From Phycomyces nitens (Eukaryota; Mucoromycota; Mucoromycetes; Mucorales; Phycomycetaceae), in contig JAHRBC010000003.1 of the NCBI GenBank assembly GCA_022702545.1, forward strand, positions 3,906,001 to 3,970,000: 64,000 nucleotides of DNA. Direction: 5' to 3'. Under the pieces are notes generated by a model. That model searched no databases. It saw nothing but the letters and a program-made list of their open reading frames with translations, and was not told the origin of the DNA. A program made the translations under genes and the position numbers. Shown one piece after another: positions 31,101-42,548 of the stretch (position 1 is the stretch's first letter; each line of letters begins with the position of its first letter).

Positions 31101-33518
31101 TGAAAGCTGATCAGAATCTACCAAGACTTTATATTAGCTCTTTTGAAATAACAAACTCCTTTCAGGCACAGATGTTATTTCGCCTAGACTTACTTTGCAA
31201 TCGGCCAGTAATTCCATTCATATTGACGTTGAATGAAAAGATGATTAGAAACAGTAAAGTAACTTTGATATACTTCTTGTCGACGTCACAAGATATCTGG
31301 AGTCAGAATGTGTAATCCTTACATGCATCGCTTACATTTACAATTGTATACCTACAATATATAGATCTCCGAGGATTCTTTACTGAATCTAATCGCACTT
31401 TTTATGTTATACATTATAATTTATTTCTAAATAATGATTTTAACCGGCTTGTTTGCCTATACAGCATTTGGGCTCTGCTTTTCTTTTTTGGTTTTTATTG
31501 TTAACTGGGAAAATTAACCTGCTTTCATTGTCATGAAATTCCCGTCAATTCTCCACACCGGAGATTGCTTTATTTATTGGTATAATTCTGTAGCTTAAAC
31601 ATTCTTTTTAAGGTCCAAGGGCGAATAAGTCTACTTGATTGACGATTTATAACAAGTAGAAAAGCCCAACATTATTAGCTTTTGGCACACTAAAGCCATA
31701 CAATTAAAGTGTAGTTTGCCTTTTATTGCTGTTTATACCGTCATGCTTACAAACCCAAGAGCCAGAAAACAAACAAACAAAAAATTGTTGAGAAATGACT
31801 GGAGAATTAAGATGGTCAATAAGTAAAGCTGGTTGCTAGTAATTTATAAACATCTTTACACTATTGTGCTTTAGAGAAGAAAGTGTCTATGAATTGTATT
31901 TATTAAGTGGTGATATTAATTTCAATGGTTCTTTAATTTCTCGAATTGGGTAACTTTTGGTATTGCATCAATAACCTATATGCCTGTTTATACCATTATA
32001 TTCTGAATAGGCCATTCAATGGTGCAATCAACCTTAAAGGATATTTGGATTAAATATAATAATATTTCTTAAAATATACTAAAATGAGAAAAAGACTTTT
32101 TGTGTATCTAGTATTTACAAGATACCGATTATTCTACAGTTTTTTATTGCTACTAATATGATGTCTTGATACCATATAGATACGGATATACTATCAAGTA
32201 TATATTCTAGGAAAATATCTCCATGTTGATTCTTATGACCAGTTCTATAGATCTGTACAATAAACGTTAAGAAACGCTCGAGTGTATACTATTGGAATAC
32301 AACTGTCTATATATTTCTATTTAGCTTTATACTTTTTGTCATTTAATCTTTGTATTTTATACTAATAATTTGGGCCCATTGCTATATCAAAAGATTCGCT
32401 ATTTTATGGCAATATTCATAGCTGATACATTAACACAATGACAGATAGAGGAGTATTATACCAACTACATATCCTACCGACCATTAATATATATTCAGCT
32501 ATCGAATAGTTACATAAAGGAATCATATTATTTGTGTATTTGCACTATAGCCATATAATTAGTAAACTTTTATATCTTATACTAGTAATTTTGGCTTTTA
32601 GGTAATCTTCAAAGTTGGTCTTGTTTTAATGCCCAAGATAACTTTTGTGGAATTTAAACATAACTAAGCATAGAGAGAAAAGAGAAAATGAATATAATTT
32701 TGTTTAAGGTATTCTAATAAGCGAAATACGTTGAATTAATCAAGTTCAAAGTATAACAGTTTTACATGTAAGAGTATTATGCTCACTTGTTCGATATATC
32801 AAAGTAAATTAGGGTATCGGACATTTAACATCGCTCTAAAAAAATGGGATTTTTTGTCTAATAAAATATTAAGGATTTGGACGGAATTGCTATGATTTAT
32901 TTGACTTTACTGCTAAAATAGCGAAAAGTCAATAATTTAATCGTAATTCCGTCTCAAACATTAATATTTTATAGGTAATATCGAACCATTCTTTATGTTA
33001 ATAGTAAAGGTGTACTAGTCATTATATAAATGAGAATAATCATCGTATTTGTGTATCATGCTTATGTCTTGGAAAAAGCAGGAATCTTGAATCATTACTA
33101 CAAATGACATGATCCCATCCTAGATTGGCTTCATTGGAGCAATTATCACATGTTAATTGTTCATTCCCATTTAATTTTAAGGACTGTAACACTTATACAC
33201 CTTGACAGAAAGACATGGTGATTCTACAAACAGTTTTCTGAATTGTAGAGAGATTGAATGACCCATTGTGTCGGACAAAAAGGATATGAAATCTCCAAGT
33301 GTTGCTGAACGATTATTCTTCATTTCGTTGATTAAATTACATTACTCCCACTTATTTATAAACTTGGTAGTTTCTTTGCGTTTCTTTGGAGATGGGCTTC
33401 CAGTATCTCTCCATCTTTTGATTTTATAAACATGCTAATCTTCTCAGAAATAGCCGGAAACGATCCATGTATAAAAGTTCCACTGATGAATATATATATA
33501 CCATGACCTAAATTAATT
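31101..33518. other. Large AT-rich intergenic block (about 2.4 kb)
   Basis: No ORF with family likeness on either strand. The only structure I find is the hairpin at 32862-32971, listed separately. Confidence 0.5.
32862..32971. repeat. Hairpin-forming inverted repeat, about 47-bp arms (MITE-like)
   Basis: The left arm starts TAAAATATTAAGGATTTGG and continues to TTTGACTTT at about 32908. The right arm, AAAAGTCAATAATTTAATCG to ...AATATTTTATA (32923-32972), is its imperfect reverse complement; a loop of about 15 nt lies between. Mismatches and small gaps are scattered in both arms. No other copy was noticed in the window. Confidence 0.5.
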
Positions 33519-35002
33519 CAGTAGCTTTTTTAGAATTCCGAAACTTTTCAATGAAAATGCACAATTTCTTTACATCTTTTTATCAGGATAAAATATAGAT
33601 ACAAGGCTGAAAATATTACGAGAGATAGATATAATATATATCAATATAAAAATGCAATTTATTTGAAGGTTTAATAATGGGTATGAGATCCATGATTTTT
33701 TTTAAGTTCTTGAATCCGATTTGGCATCGACATGCAATGGGATTCTACAACTTTCTTTGGTATTCTTTTCCACTCTTCTTGCAGTGCACGAGCCAAAGAG
33801 TGTTTATTCGTAGGCTGCATCTTCCTGGATCTCAACTTATGTTCCAAGTAGAACCATATGCTCTCTATTGGGCTCAGGTCAGGGATGTTTGCTGGCCATG
33901 TCATAACAGGAAGATTCACCTTCTATTTGTACTCTTCAGCCAACAAACTCTTATGACAAGGTGCATTATCTTCTTGGAAAATGAATTCTCCATGTTTCCT
34001 TTGCTTAAGACTTCGAAACCAGGGCATTAAATCACGTTTTAAAAGTCTTATGTACTTGTGCTGATTTAGCGTACCATCAACAATTATAAGCTTTCCCACA
34101 CCTCCAGCTCAAATACAGCCCCATACCATCACTGAACCCCCTCCACCTTGAACCTTTGGCACAATATATCCTCTCCTGAACTTCTGCTGCTTTGTGCGCC
34201 ACACACGAACATTTCCAGCCCTCGGGAAAACCATGAATCTGGACTCATCACTCCAGATCACTCGATTCCATTGCTGATTGCGACGACGAGCCTCATTAGC
34301 AAACCTCAGGCGGTTTTTTATATGCCTTTCCAGCAATAAAGGCTTTCTGGCAGCTACACATGACCGAATCCCAAGTTTCTTTAGGTACTTTCGAACTGCA
34401 TCTCTCTTGATTGCAACACCTGATGATGTCTGAATCTCATCTGTAATGGTGTCTAATGTCGCGGTTGGATCTTTGCGCACGATGTTACTGAGAGATCTCA
34501 GATCACGATCTTTCAATAGACAGGGTCTTCCTTGACGTTTTTTAACAAGGGCAGTACCGGTTTTTTTCACTCTCTGCATTGCTGCTTTAACTGTGGGATA
34601 GGGTATATCATATCGCCGTGCAATCTCAGCCATGGATGTACCAGAGTCAAAGGCACCAACAATCTTGCCTTTCAGATAGTCTGAAAGTTCAGTCCTCTTC
34701 TGGGAGGTATTCTTAATAGTTTTAAAAGACATGAGAAGAATCGAATGAGAAAAAGAAAGAGAAAAAAAATAAAAACAAAAATAAAAGTTTATGATCAAAA
34801 TTCCCTAATTAGGAATGGATACTCAAATAATCCAGGCCAGGGTATATATATAGCCCAAAACTCCTTTAGTTTACCAGCTATTCTGCTGTTCTTCTGTTGA
34901 GAAATTGTTTTGTAGAGTTTCAATTACCATAGTTAATCGTATGAGTCTGTCTTTAATGACAAAAGGTTAAAGGCGACCAAAAATACGAATAATTTTATAC
35001 TG
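33519..35002 (-). mobile_element. Tc1/mariner (DD34E) element, almost complete, two nonsense codons
   Basis: The transposase frame runs on the minus strand from ATG at 34732 (MSFKTIKNTSQKRTE) to TAA at 33671, about 354 codons, with in-frame stops at 34109-34111 (TGA, after MVWGCI) and 33923-33925 (TAG). It shows an N-terminal helix-turn-helix (TSMAEIARRYDIPYPTVKAAM), a GRP linker in KKRQGRPCLL, then the catalytic triad in WSDES, QEDNAPCHK and SPIESIW, with 34 residues between the second Asp and the Glu. Possible ends are CAGTA at 33519 and, on the other strand, CAGTATAAAATTATTCG ending at 35002, each next to TA. Their inverted match is weak, so the boundaries are tentative. A single-copy element with no frameshift suggests recent decay. 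Confidence 0.8.
33671..34732 (-). pseudogene. Tc1/mariner transposase gene with two in-frame stops
   Basis: Coding part of the element at 33519-35002. The frame is maintained without indels over about 354 codons. The first interruption replaces the codon where related elements have Trp (MVWGCI-W); the second falls between QEDNAPCHK and the third catalytic block. As it stands it would yield at most the N-terminal DNA-binding region plus the first catalytic Asp, so it is not autonomously active. Confidence 0.8.
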
Positions 35003-35268
35003 TAAAAAATTGAAATCTGAAGGCCAGTTCTTAAAGACCGCGTGATTTTGAATAAAATAACCAAGTTGACAAAGTGAAGACGAAAGATGTGGTATAGACC
35101 CTCTGAGTCGCACTTTTATTTTTGAGTATATATATATATATATATTGGATAAGTCATAGACTTTGCAGCAAATAATTTTTAGAGAAGTAAAAAATGTAAA
35201 TTACATGACTTGTGGTAAGTTTTAATTCATATCTCTGTAGAATTTTATATACATTGAGATTGAGATTG

Positions 35269-36320
35269 GATAGGTACCTTGTGCTTATCTACTCTTTGGT
35301 CAGAACTTCTCTCAACAATTTTAATGTTGTAGGTTAGATTGGATCTAACGCATATTATCATCCATTATATTCCAGATATTCTCAATTGAGCTCAATTAAG
35401 GACTTTATGGTGCCTACTAAAGAGCATCCAAGTTTGTCTTTGTGTCTTTTTAATAATGTAACTTTATGTAGTGTGGAATTGTCTTCTTGGAGTCTATAGC
35501 TGACTAGCTAATTATATTACACATCATAAAATGGGTTGAATTTCTTTTGAAAGATTTTGACATATTTTATTGGATTCATGTTGCCATCTAGAAAGATGAT
35601 AAACCACCTCTAGACTAAATCCATTTCCACACCAGTATTAACTCTTCTAAAATTTTGGTCCGAGGCAGTCTGGAAAGTATCTTTTCGTCAGCATTTCTTC
35701 ATACATAGTCTTGCCCAATATCTTTTAAAAAGAGTACAGCGAGGTTCGTCACTCTAAAATACTGTCTTTCATTATTATTTTCAATTCATTTTCTCTCGAT
35801 TCCCTCTCTGCCATACAACCGTATTTGTCTGGGTCAAGAAAGGGCTTGTCAATGCAACACAACAACTTTAGTGGAAACTGTGAAATGGTTTGGTAATAAT
35901 TTCGTTTTGATATGAATAATCCAATGCTAACCTCTATCCTTTTTTTACTCATATAAAGCTTGATAAAAAATTCTTCTAATACTTTGTTCTAGATTTTGCT
36001 TGTATATTGCAGTGAGGATCTTATATCTCCCTATCCAAGACTTTTTATTTTATAGACTAAGCTTTGTAATTCTTTTTTTTACTCTACTGTGCAGTGTTTC
36101 TTTATCAACATTAAAATATCTGTGGATTTTAGCAAATGATAATTCAATCATACACAACAATGATAATCTCTTTTCCAGTCGCCGAGTGGTTAGTGTAATT
36201 ATAGCTATACCTCTCTTTTATTGTTTTATTTTAAAGGAGACATGTTTAAGCAGTTTAAGAGAAAAATACAAGTGCATCAGCAATTATTGGAGAGAATCAG
36301 CAAGCTTAATAAATATATAA
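35269..36320 (-). pseudogene. Degenerate Tc1/mariner transposase inside right arm
   Basis: Same broken transposase as in the left arm, on the minus strand, with the same lesions, including the TAG before SDEP. The 67-codon fragment at 35749-35952 is identical to the left-arm one. Confidence 0.7.
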
Positions 36321-37310
36321 TCACCCTATATATATATATATATGTTTCTAGACATGCTCTATTGAACAAAAGTAGGCAAAATACAATAGTTAGACTAGAG
36401 AAGTTATTTCCTTGATTTGACAAATATTGAGATGATTTATTACTACAACAAGGAGTCTCCAAGTTCTTAATTAAATTACACAAGTTTTATTTGTAGTCAA
36501 GACAATAGAGCTAAATGCCACATAATTCACAAACTTTCTTTTACTACAATATCATATTTTGAGCTTTTTTGAAATGGAATAGTCTTGTTAAGTTGGGCTT
36601 TCATATATTGCAGTGGATATTACAGTTGATTCTGCTTGTCCAGATTACCCTTTTTCTCGGCTAATTATTAAAGCAGACTTTCAAGTGACTGTCAAGATAT
36701 TTGTGTGTTCCAAATGTTCCTTTCCAAATAACGCACGGACCATTTCGGCGTAACAAAATATAGCATAAAATCGCTCTTCTTGGACTATTTAATGCTACAG
36801 GAACACCAACAAGTCTAGTTTTCTCTACTTCTTTACCTCTCTACTTTCTCAAATACTACTTTTTATTTACAGTCAATTGAATACTCTAACACACCATTCA
36901 TTTTGACATGGAGTTAATTACAGGCAATAGATCAATCCCATCACCTTGGTTTCCACAAATCATGATTTGGTTCCTACAAACCATTGTTAGAAGCAGTAGA
37001 ATATAGAAATAAGCATGCTCTTTTTCAATCCATTTGTTTTGTAGTTAATCTAAGAATATTGATGATGCGATTGCAGAACAGTCATTGCTTATAAAAAGAG
37101 GCGCCTTGACCGTCTTCTTTTTTTTCCTTGTTTCTCAAGTCGTTTATTCTAAAATATATCCCAAGTTTTATAATGCACTTTTGCTAGCCAAATGACTATA
37201 CATAATACCTGCCCCGTTTTGTCTTATTATTTACATGAGAAATTTAGCCGCTTCTTCTCTGCTCTTTACTTTTAGCATGGCCAGACCTTCTTGAAAACAT
37301 CTCCCTGCAC

Positions 37311-38050
37311 CCGGGATAGACGCTGCCACAGTCAACGATACGAGCTTTTATGATGAAGGTCTGATCAAAGGTCACATTAAATACAGCAACAAGACAACCC
37401 TTGACCATGTGGTAAACTGTGCGGATTCTTTGAAACCTGCTGGTTCGTCCTTGTATGCAGCTTTCATTGATGTATGGGACTCTTCTTCATCCTTTGCCGC
37501 AGATTTTCGGGAATATATCCCACACCACTGCTACTCTTTTGTAAAAGATAATGTCATTTTCTTTATACTTCTCCCAACCGACGGTATGACTGGTACTGAT
37601 GGAAAAATATATGCTCATCTGGGCACCAACATGTCAAATGAGCTTACAGAGACCTTTAAGGATACTGAGTCGAGCATACCACTCAAATTCTTCCGGAATA
37701 CCCGATCCTCAGAGGAACTCAGGAACCTGGGGCTCTATGCCAAGCTTTTCGATAAGATTGTGGACTAGGAGCTCAACTGCTTCCCAACACAATCTCTTGG
37801 AAATTCGTTTCTGGACGTGGCTGAAGTACAGTTCAAGGCAGACGCATTTGCCGAAAAATGCTCGTCTGATGAGCACAGAATTTTCCTGAATCCTGTGTGT
37901 CCTGAAAACCTGGATGGATTCCAACCGATGGACTAGTCGGTTGATGATCTCCAAGATTTCGAGCAAGGAGTGCCTTGCGGTTGCGAGATCGTTTCTGAGA
38001 CTCTTTTTGAGCCGCTGGAGACTGACACTGGATATCAATGATGTCTTTGA
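37311..38050 (+). pseudogene. Broken coding frame in right duplication arm
   Basis: The frame reads IDAATVNDTSFYDEGLIKG, NKTTLDHVVNCADSLKP, then a 119-codon open stretch to KLFDKIVD and a stop at 37766-37768. It continues in the same frame as ELNCFPTQSLGNSFLDVAEV and SSDEHRIFLNPVCPENLDGF, with further stops after QPMD and at the end. The consistent amino-acid-like composition across stops indicates a former gene. I do not recognise the family; it lies directly upstream of the 192-codon ORF and may be its 5' part. Confidence 0.45.
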
Positions 38051-38397
38051 CGATGTCATTATAAGTTCAAATTAAGAGCTCACACCACAAAGATTTCTCC
38101 CACTTGGTGAGATTTTTGGAAATTATCTTTCCACATATTATTCCGGATCCATAGGAGTTTACAGTATTCCGATGGCCTCCAAAAACAACGATGCGATGAT
38201 GCCTGATGCCTCTTGTTGCGAAGATCTCGTGGTTCTCGCCCGCAAATAGGTGCCGACTGACAGCCTTTTTGGTCCATCCCAGCCAGTATGTATGTATGGA
38301 CTTTGAGACAAACAAAGGTCCCGCCCGTGTGCCGTAACAGGCTGCTAACTATGGTTCAAGTGTCAACAATTACGGATCGATGTTGGCTGGATAATTC

Positions 38398-38976
38398 TTG
38401 TCTCAGGAGCTGCCTTGCAATGAAGACAGCAATTCCGAGGCACTGGATCAGAAGCAGGGGCAACCTTGTATGCAAGGGCTAAATACAGGTGTCGGCAGGG
38501 GTGATGAGATTGAGGGACACCCCGTTGTGTCTACCGGACCACAGGGTCGCTTCAAGATCATTTCACCCGCCAGTCAAAAGGTCTTTGACAAAACAAGATC
38601 TGCCACCGTAAGAATGTTGAGAAGAATTACTGGGCCCAATAACATGTTTGCAGAGGCGTTCAACCCTGTGGATCTTACCATTGAGAAAGATAATACTGCC
38701 AAAAATTGTACTTTTTCAAAGCCACCACCTGTTGTTGCAGCCAACCATAATAAGGGAAAGACTTCCAAGGCTCCCAAACCTGTTGCTGCATCCAGCAGCA
38801 AAATGGTAAAAGATGCTGATAAAAACCCCGAGACGACTGGTGTTAACAAGCCTTCGCGATCCAAGAGGAACGCTTCTCGCTTTGATTCCAAGTACCCGGT
38901 TGCTGGATCTGCCGATAAGGGAAAGGAACTCGGCTCTAAGGAGAATCCTACGAGATCCCTAAAGTACCCCCTCTGA
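38398..38976 (+). CDS. Unclassified repeat-borne ORF, 192 aa (right copy)
   Basis: Near-identical twin of the ORF at 9854-10432. Key phrases are FKIISPASQKVFDKTRSATV and LRRITGPNNMFAEAFNP, with a basic Ser/Lys/Pro C-terminal half. The upstream frame (VNNYGSMLAG, stop, FLSQELPCNED) suggests the true protein began earlier. No known domain recognised. The only two differences between copies are transitions. Confidence 0.45.
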   Translation: MSQELPCNEDSNSEALDQKQGQPCMQGLNTGVGRGDEIEGHPVVSTGPQGRFKIISPASQKVFDKTRSATVRMLRRITGPNNMFAEAFNPVDLTIEKDNTAKNCTFSKPPPVVAANHNKGKTSKAPKPVAASSSKMVKDADKNPETTGVNKPSRSKRNASRFDSKYPVAGSADKGKELGSKENPTRSLKYPL

Positions 38977-39379
38977 TCAAAAGATAATCAATGATTTCTA
39001 AATAAAGATAGTTGGCTAGTGGCGTCTGGGCTCGCGTTTGCTATTGAGTCTAGATTGCAGTAAGGAATCTGCGAAACCGATCATTCTTAATTTTTGATAT
39101 CTGGATAAAAGGCTTGTACAGTTCACCAAGTGGACACATCATCGGTCTGTTAGCTTTGGTTCTAGTCGGACACAGCATGTAGCAAAGGTAGATCCGGAAG
39201 CTTCTGAAGCTTCATGAAGATTCTCAAGTAACCGGACCTTTCATACTACTTTTATGTTGGTATATGTGGTCATTCACATCATCTTTTTTAGTTAAGCTAT
39301 GGGGAAGCCTATTTACGCTTGGTTTCTACTGATACAGACTCAAGCCAAATGGTTTATTGCTCTCTTCAGAGGTTGATAC

Positions 39380-40180
39380 CATGTTTCACCTCTCGGTTTG
39401 GTTCTAAGTTCTTGACTTGGCATAGAGAGTAGAGAGAAGGTAGATTGTAGAGGTATATATTGGAGTCGCATCCGGTGATGCAAGACTGGTTTCCGATCCT
39501 AGTTTCCTCTTGTACTTTCCGTTTGCCTACTTTTGAGGGTGGTGCTTTTACTACTGTAGAGTTGAGTCAACCTTTCTGTTCGTACTTTTCTTGTTGACTT
39601 CCCTCCGAGTCTAAGGTTGAGATTTGGAAGAGATGATTCTGGTACGCATTGGGCTGCCGAGGTATTTGTTTCTGGTTTTGGTTAGGACATTGTGGTTCTG
39701 TTGGCTAAGTCTCTAGAACGGTTTTACAAGTCATTTATGGCTGGGGATTTGTCTGGAAAATCTGGTTATCAGGTCTTGGTTGCTTGGGTTTTGTACTTGA
39801 GCCAGGGTAAATGTATGCCGAGAGGGGAAAGTGGTTATTAAGCTGTTATATTTGGACCGAACGGGCTGGTCTCTATGATGGATTCTTTTAGAATCTTTGG
39901 ATGACCTTTTCCGGCTCTTACAAAATCTTGTAAGGTTGCGTCTAGGTTCTGATTAGTTCTTCCTGGACTATAATGAGTCTATTTTTTGGATTATGGTCAA
40001 TCCGCTGGTAGGGCCAATGCACTACTTGTCACTGAGAGAGAAAGGACAGAATATATAGAAAGTTGCAAGGAATACAAGAAAACTGTAGTCAGAGTCCATT
40101 CCAACCTCTTTGAGGTGAATGATGACTGGTTATTTCTGTTGCTGCCATCCTAGAGCATGATCAAGACCAGTATGCCCAAG
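39380..40180 (+). pseudogene. Decayed coding-like segment downstream of the 192-codon ORF (right arm)
   Basis: One plus-strand frame keeps protein-like composition despite several stops: GRDDSGTHWAAEVFVSGFG, SLERFYKSFMAGDLSGKSGYQ, QVLVAWVLYLSQGKCMPRG, FGPNGLVSMMDSFRIFG and VRVHSNLFEVNDDWLFLL. The left arm holds the mirror copy (about 8650-9450). I cannot assign a family. It may be the 3' domain of the same element as the 192-codon ORF. Confidence 0.3.
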
Positions 40181-40542
40181 TATCTCTTTGCTAGGTCCTG
40201 AAACATTCAAGCCATAATCAATATACCGTATCCATTCTCAAGACATCATCCGTAACCAATTTTACTGGTACAAAAATTCCAAAGATATCACCGAAAACAA
40301 AGGAAACTTTCAACTCAAGAAAATTCAGCCCAGAACCTCACTATCTCGCTAGTCCTTAGTAAAGGAATGCTTAGACCTCTACTACAATCAAGACCATATA
40401 CAAATCATCCGTCTCACCAAAAAATCAAGAGTAATACACTCCATACTGACACCACTAACACCGGAAGACTTATATAGGCTACCAACAATCTACAAGGACG
40501 CTCCCAACTGAACAGTGTGAACCTGAGCAGCGATACAGCACT

Positions 40543-42474
40543 AATTTACTTCAAAAGCTATGCGATTTAATGATATAGAAATATCTGAAGTATTAAAGTC
40601 TAATCATCGATTTATTAAAATTTCAATCTATATTTCTCTAACATACAAATATGAATCCTACTAGATGGAATGAAGCCTGCTCTAATAAATAAATAGGTCT
40701 TTAGTTCCACTTTTCTATTATAAAATAGGTCTATTTTATTATATACTCCTTGTTAAGTGAGCCGATTATTTATTATATTTGGTGACATACAAAGCTAATT
40801 GCAATATCACAATTTACAATCTATTCATAGCCTTTGCTTTAAACCTTACTAACCCACTTCTTTATACTGGAAGCCTCTGTAACATAGATTTGTTAGGCTG
40901 AAAACTAACACGAAATACGTTTACATACAAGCCTCATTTATTTGTTAATTTAAAAAAATCGTTTGTATTTTTTATTTATTTAATATATTTTTCTAGACAA
41001 ATAGTCTGATCATATAATAGTATATATGTTATTTTTAGAGTATTACTTGATACTTTGTACTTAACAAAACTAACAAATTCCTATGTGATAGATATTAGGT
41101 ACTGTTTTGGGAAAGAATGGTACTATTAAACAGTAATAAGACCAAAGATTAATTAAATAATTCTAATAGATCAAATTATTTGCTGTTATACTTATAATGT
41201 TAATATTGCAAGTAGATATAATGCTTGATAGAGCTGTAAAAATATAATAGTATATTAGATGCTGGTTCAGATTGTCCAAGTACTATAAAATTATCAGTAT
41301 TTTTATATTTATATAGAGTATATCATCAGCAGTTTGCTTACCTGTATGATTGTCTGTATACATATACAGACAAGATTATTAATATATCTAACAAAAAATA
41401 TAAAATAATTATATATAAGTAAAGAGAAGCATTAAGAGAATATTAATTTACTTTATTATTAAAATATGTCCAATTACCAAAGAAAAGAAACCCATTGATG
41501 ATCTGTAAAAGAAAAAGAAAAAGCATCAAGTAATCATATAAAATAATAAGAGTAAGAAGCAAAAGAGAAAAAATAAAGAAAATTATATTCCAAGATAGTT
41601 TATTTCTAAAAAATTACAGTCAGTAAAAGCAATAATCTCAAAGAATAATATAAATATCATTTGCATTTTACAATTAGATACTTTATCTAATCAAGAAAAA
41701 CTTTAATCAGTTTCAAGTCAATGCATTATAAAATTATTTATATTTGGTAAATTATTATTATTACCCCTAAAAATATTAAATTTATAATCTTTAAAAAGTA
41801 GAGAGAATATTATAAATTAATAATTATTAAAAATAAAGAGATATTCTAATATTTATTTAATAGAACTGCTTAATATTCTTGATAATATCTAAAGTGTTAA
41901 TTAAGGGGAAAAAAACTGGTTCAAGTCTTATACTCTCTTTAGTTCAATTAATATATTCAAAGCTGAGATTTCATACTTTTTGCAGTAGAAATTATTTCTA
42001 ATATTTTTTTTTAATTAATTTTTCTTAAATGTTTTTATAAATATAATATTATATCTTTTCATATTATTTTTATAGATATAATAGATATATTTATTTTTTA
42101 TCCTAAATAATAAATTATATTTAAAAAATTAACCAAAAATATTTTTTATTTTTAAATTTAAAAAAAATCTTGAACTAAGAAATAGATTATATATTTGAAA
42201 AGATATATCTTTCTTAAATTTTTCTATTTTTTAATTTCTTTTCTTTTGATATTTAATATTCTATATAAGCTTTCTACTATTATATTATTTTCTCTAAATT
42301 TTCAATTCCCTTAGCTTAGTCTCCTTCCCCCAGTTTTTCCCTTTTTCACCTAGGGTTTTTTTCATTTCTTCTCATTTCTCCTGTACTCTTAAAGGCAGGC
42401 AATAGCACTATAGTGCGTGTGCCCACTAGCCTTTCAAATAAATTATTTTACCCATACCAGCAAACCGATATATC
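40543..42474. other. Extremely AT-rich gene-free block
   Basis: About 1.9 kb dominated by A and T, with many TAATATAT and AAATTTA runs and no ORF above background. It directly abuts the outer end of the duplication arm and stops shortly before the tRNA gene. A small perfect inverted repeat lies at 41350-41373 (arms TTGTCTGTAT and ATACAGACAA). Composition is unlike the gene-bearing parts. Confidence 0.7.
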
Positions 42475-42485
42475 GGTTTGCTGGT
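42456..42485. repeat. Perfect 30-bp palindrome overlapping the tRNA-Val 5' end
   Basis: The left half ACCAGCAAACCGATA (42456-42470) is the exact reverse complement of the right half TATCGGTTTGCTGGT (42471-42485). The right half contains nucleotides 1-11 of the tRNA. Confidence 0.97.
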
Positions 42486-42548
42486 GTAGTTGGTTATCAC
42501 ATATGCCTCACACGCATAAGGTCGCCGGTTCGAACCCGGCGCAAATCA
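42475..42548 (+). tRNA. tRNA-Val, anticodon CAC
   Basis: The acceptor strand GGTTTGC (42475-42481) pairs with GCAAATC (42541-42547), with discriminator A. A D-arm with TAGTTGGTTA follows. The anticodon stem TATGC/GCATA encloses loop CTCACAC, so the anticodon is CAC, which reads GUG (Val). The T-arm is GCCGG-TTCGAAC-CCGGC. The A box (TGGTGTAGTTGG) and B box (GGTTCGAACCC) are good, there is no intron, and a T8 run (42553-42560) serves as Pol III terminator. The 5' end lies in a perfect palindrome. Confidence 0.95.

Larger units (their letters stand above)
35269..40542 (-). repeat. Right arm of large inverted duplication (about 5.27 kb)
   Basis: Reverse complement of the left arm (8286-13320). 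From the inner end it holds the degenerate Tc1 transposase (35269-36320), non-coding DNA, the broken frame at 37311-38050, the 192-codon ORF (38398-38976) and a decayed coding-like segment up to about 40540. It retains 247 bp (37618-37864) missing from the left arm. It is flanked on the inside by 266 bp of unremarkable DNA, including a TA run at about 35127-35145, and on the outside by the AT-rich block. Confidence 0.93.

Noticed and set aside
36180..36210. tRNA-like D-arm/A-box (GTCGCCGAGTGGTTAGTG) as a tRNA-derived SINE
   Set aside because: No B box, anticodon arm or acceptor pairing follows; the piece is shared with the decayed Tc1 copies and lies within them.
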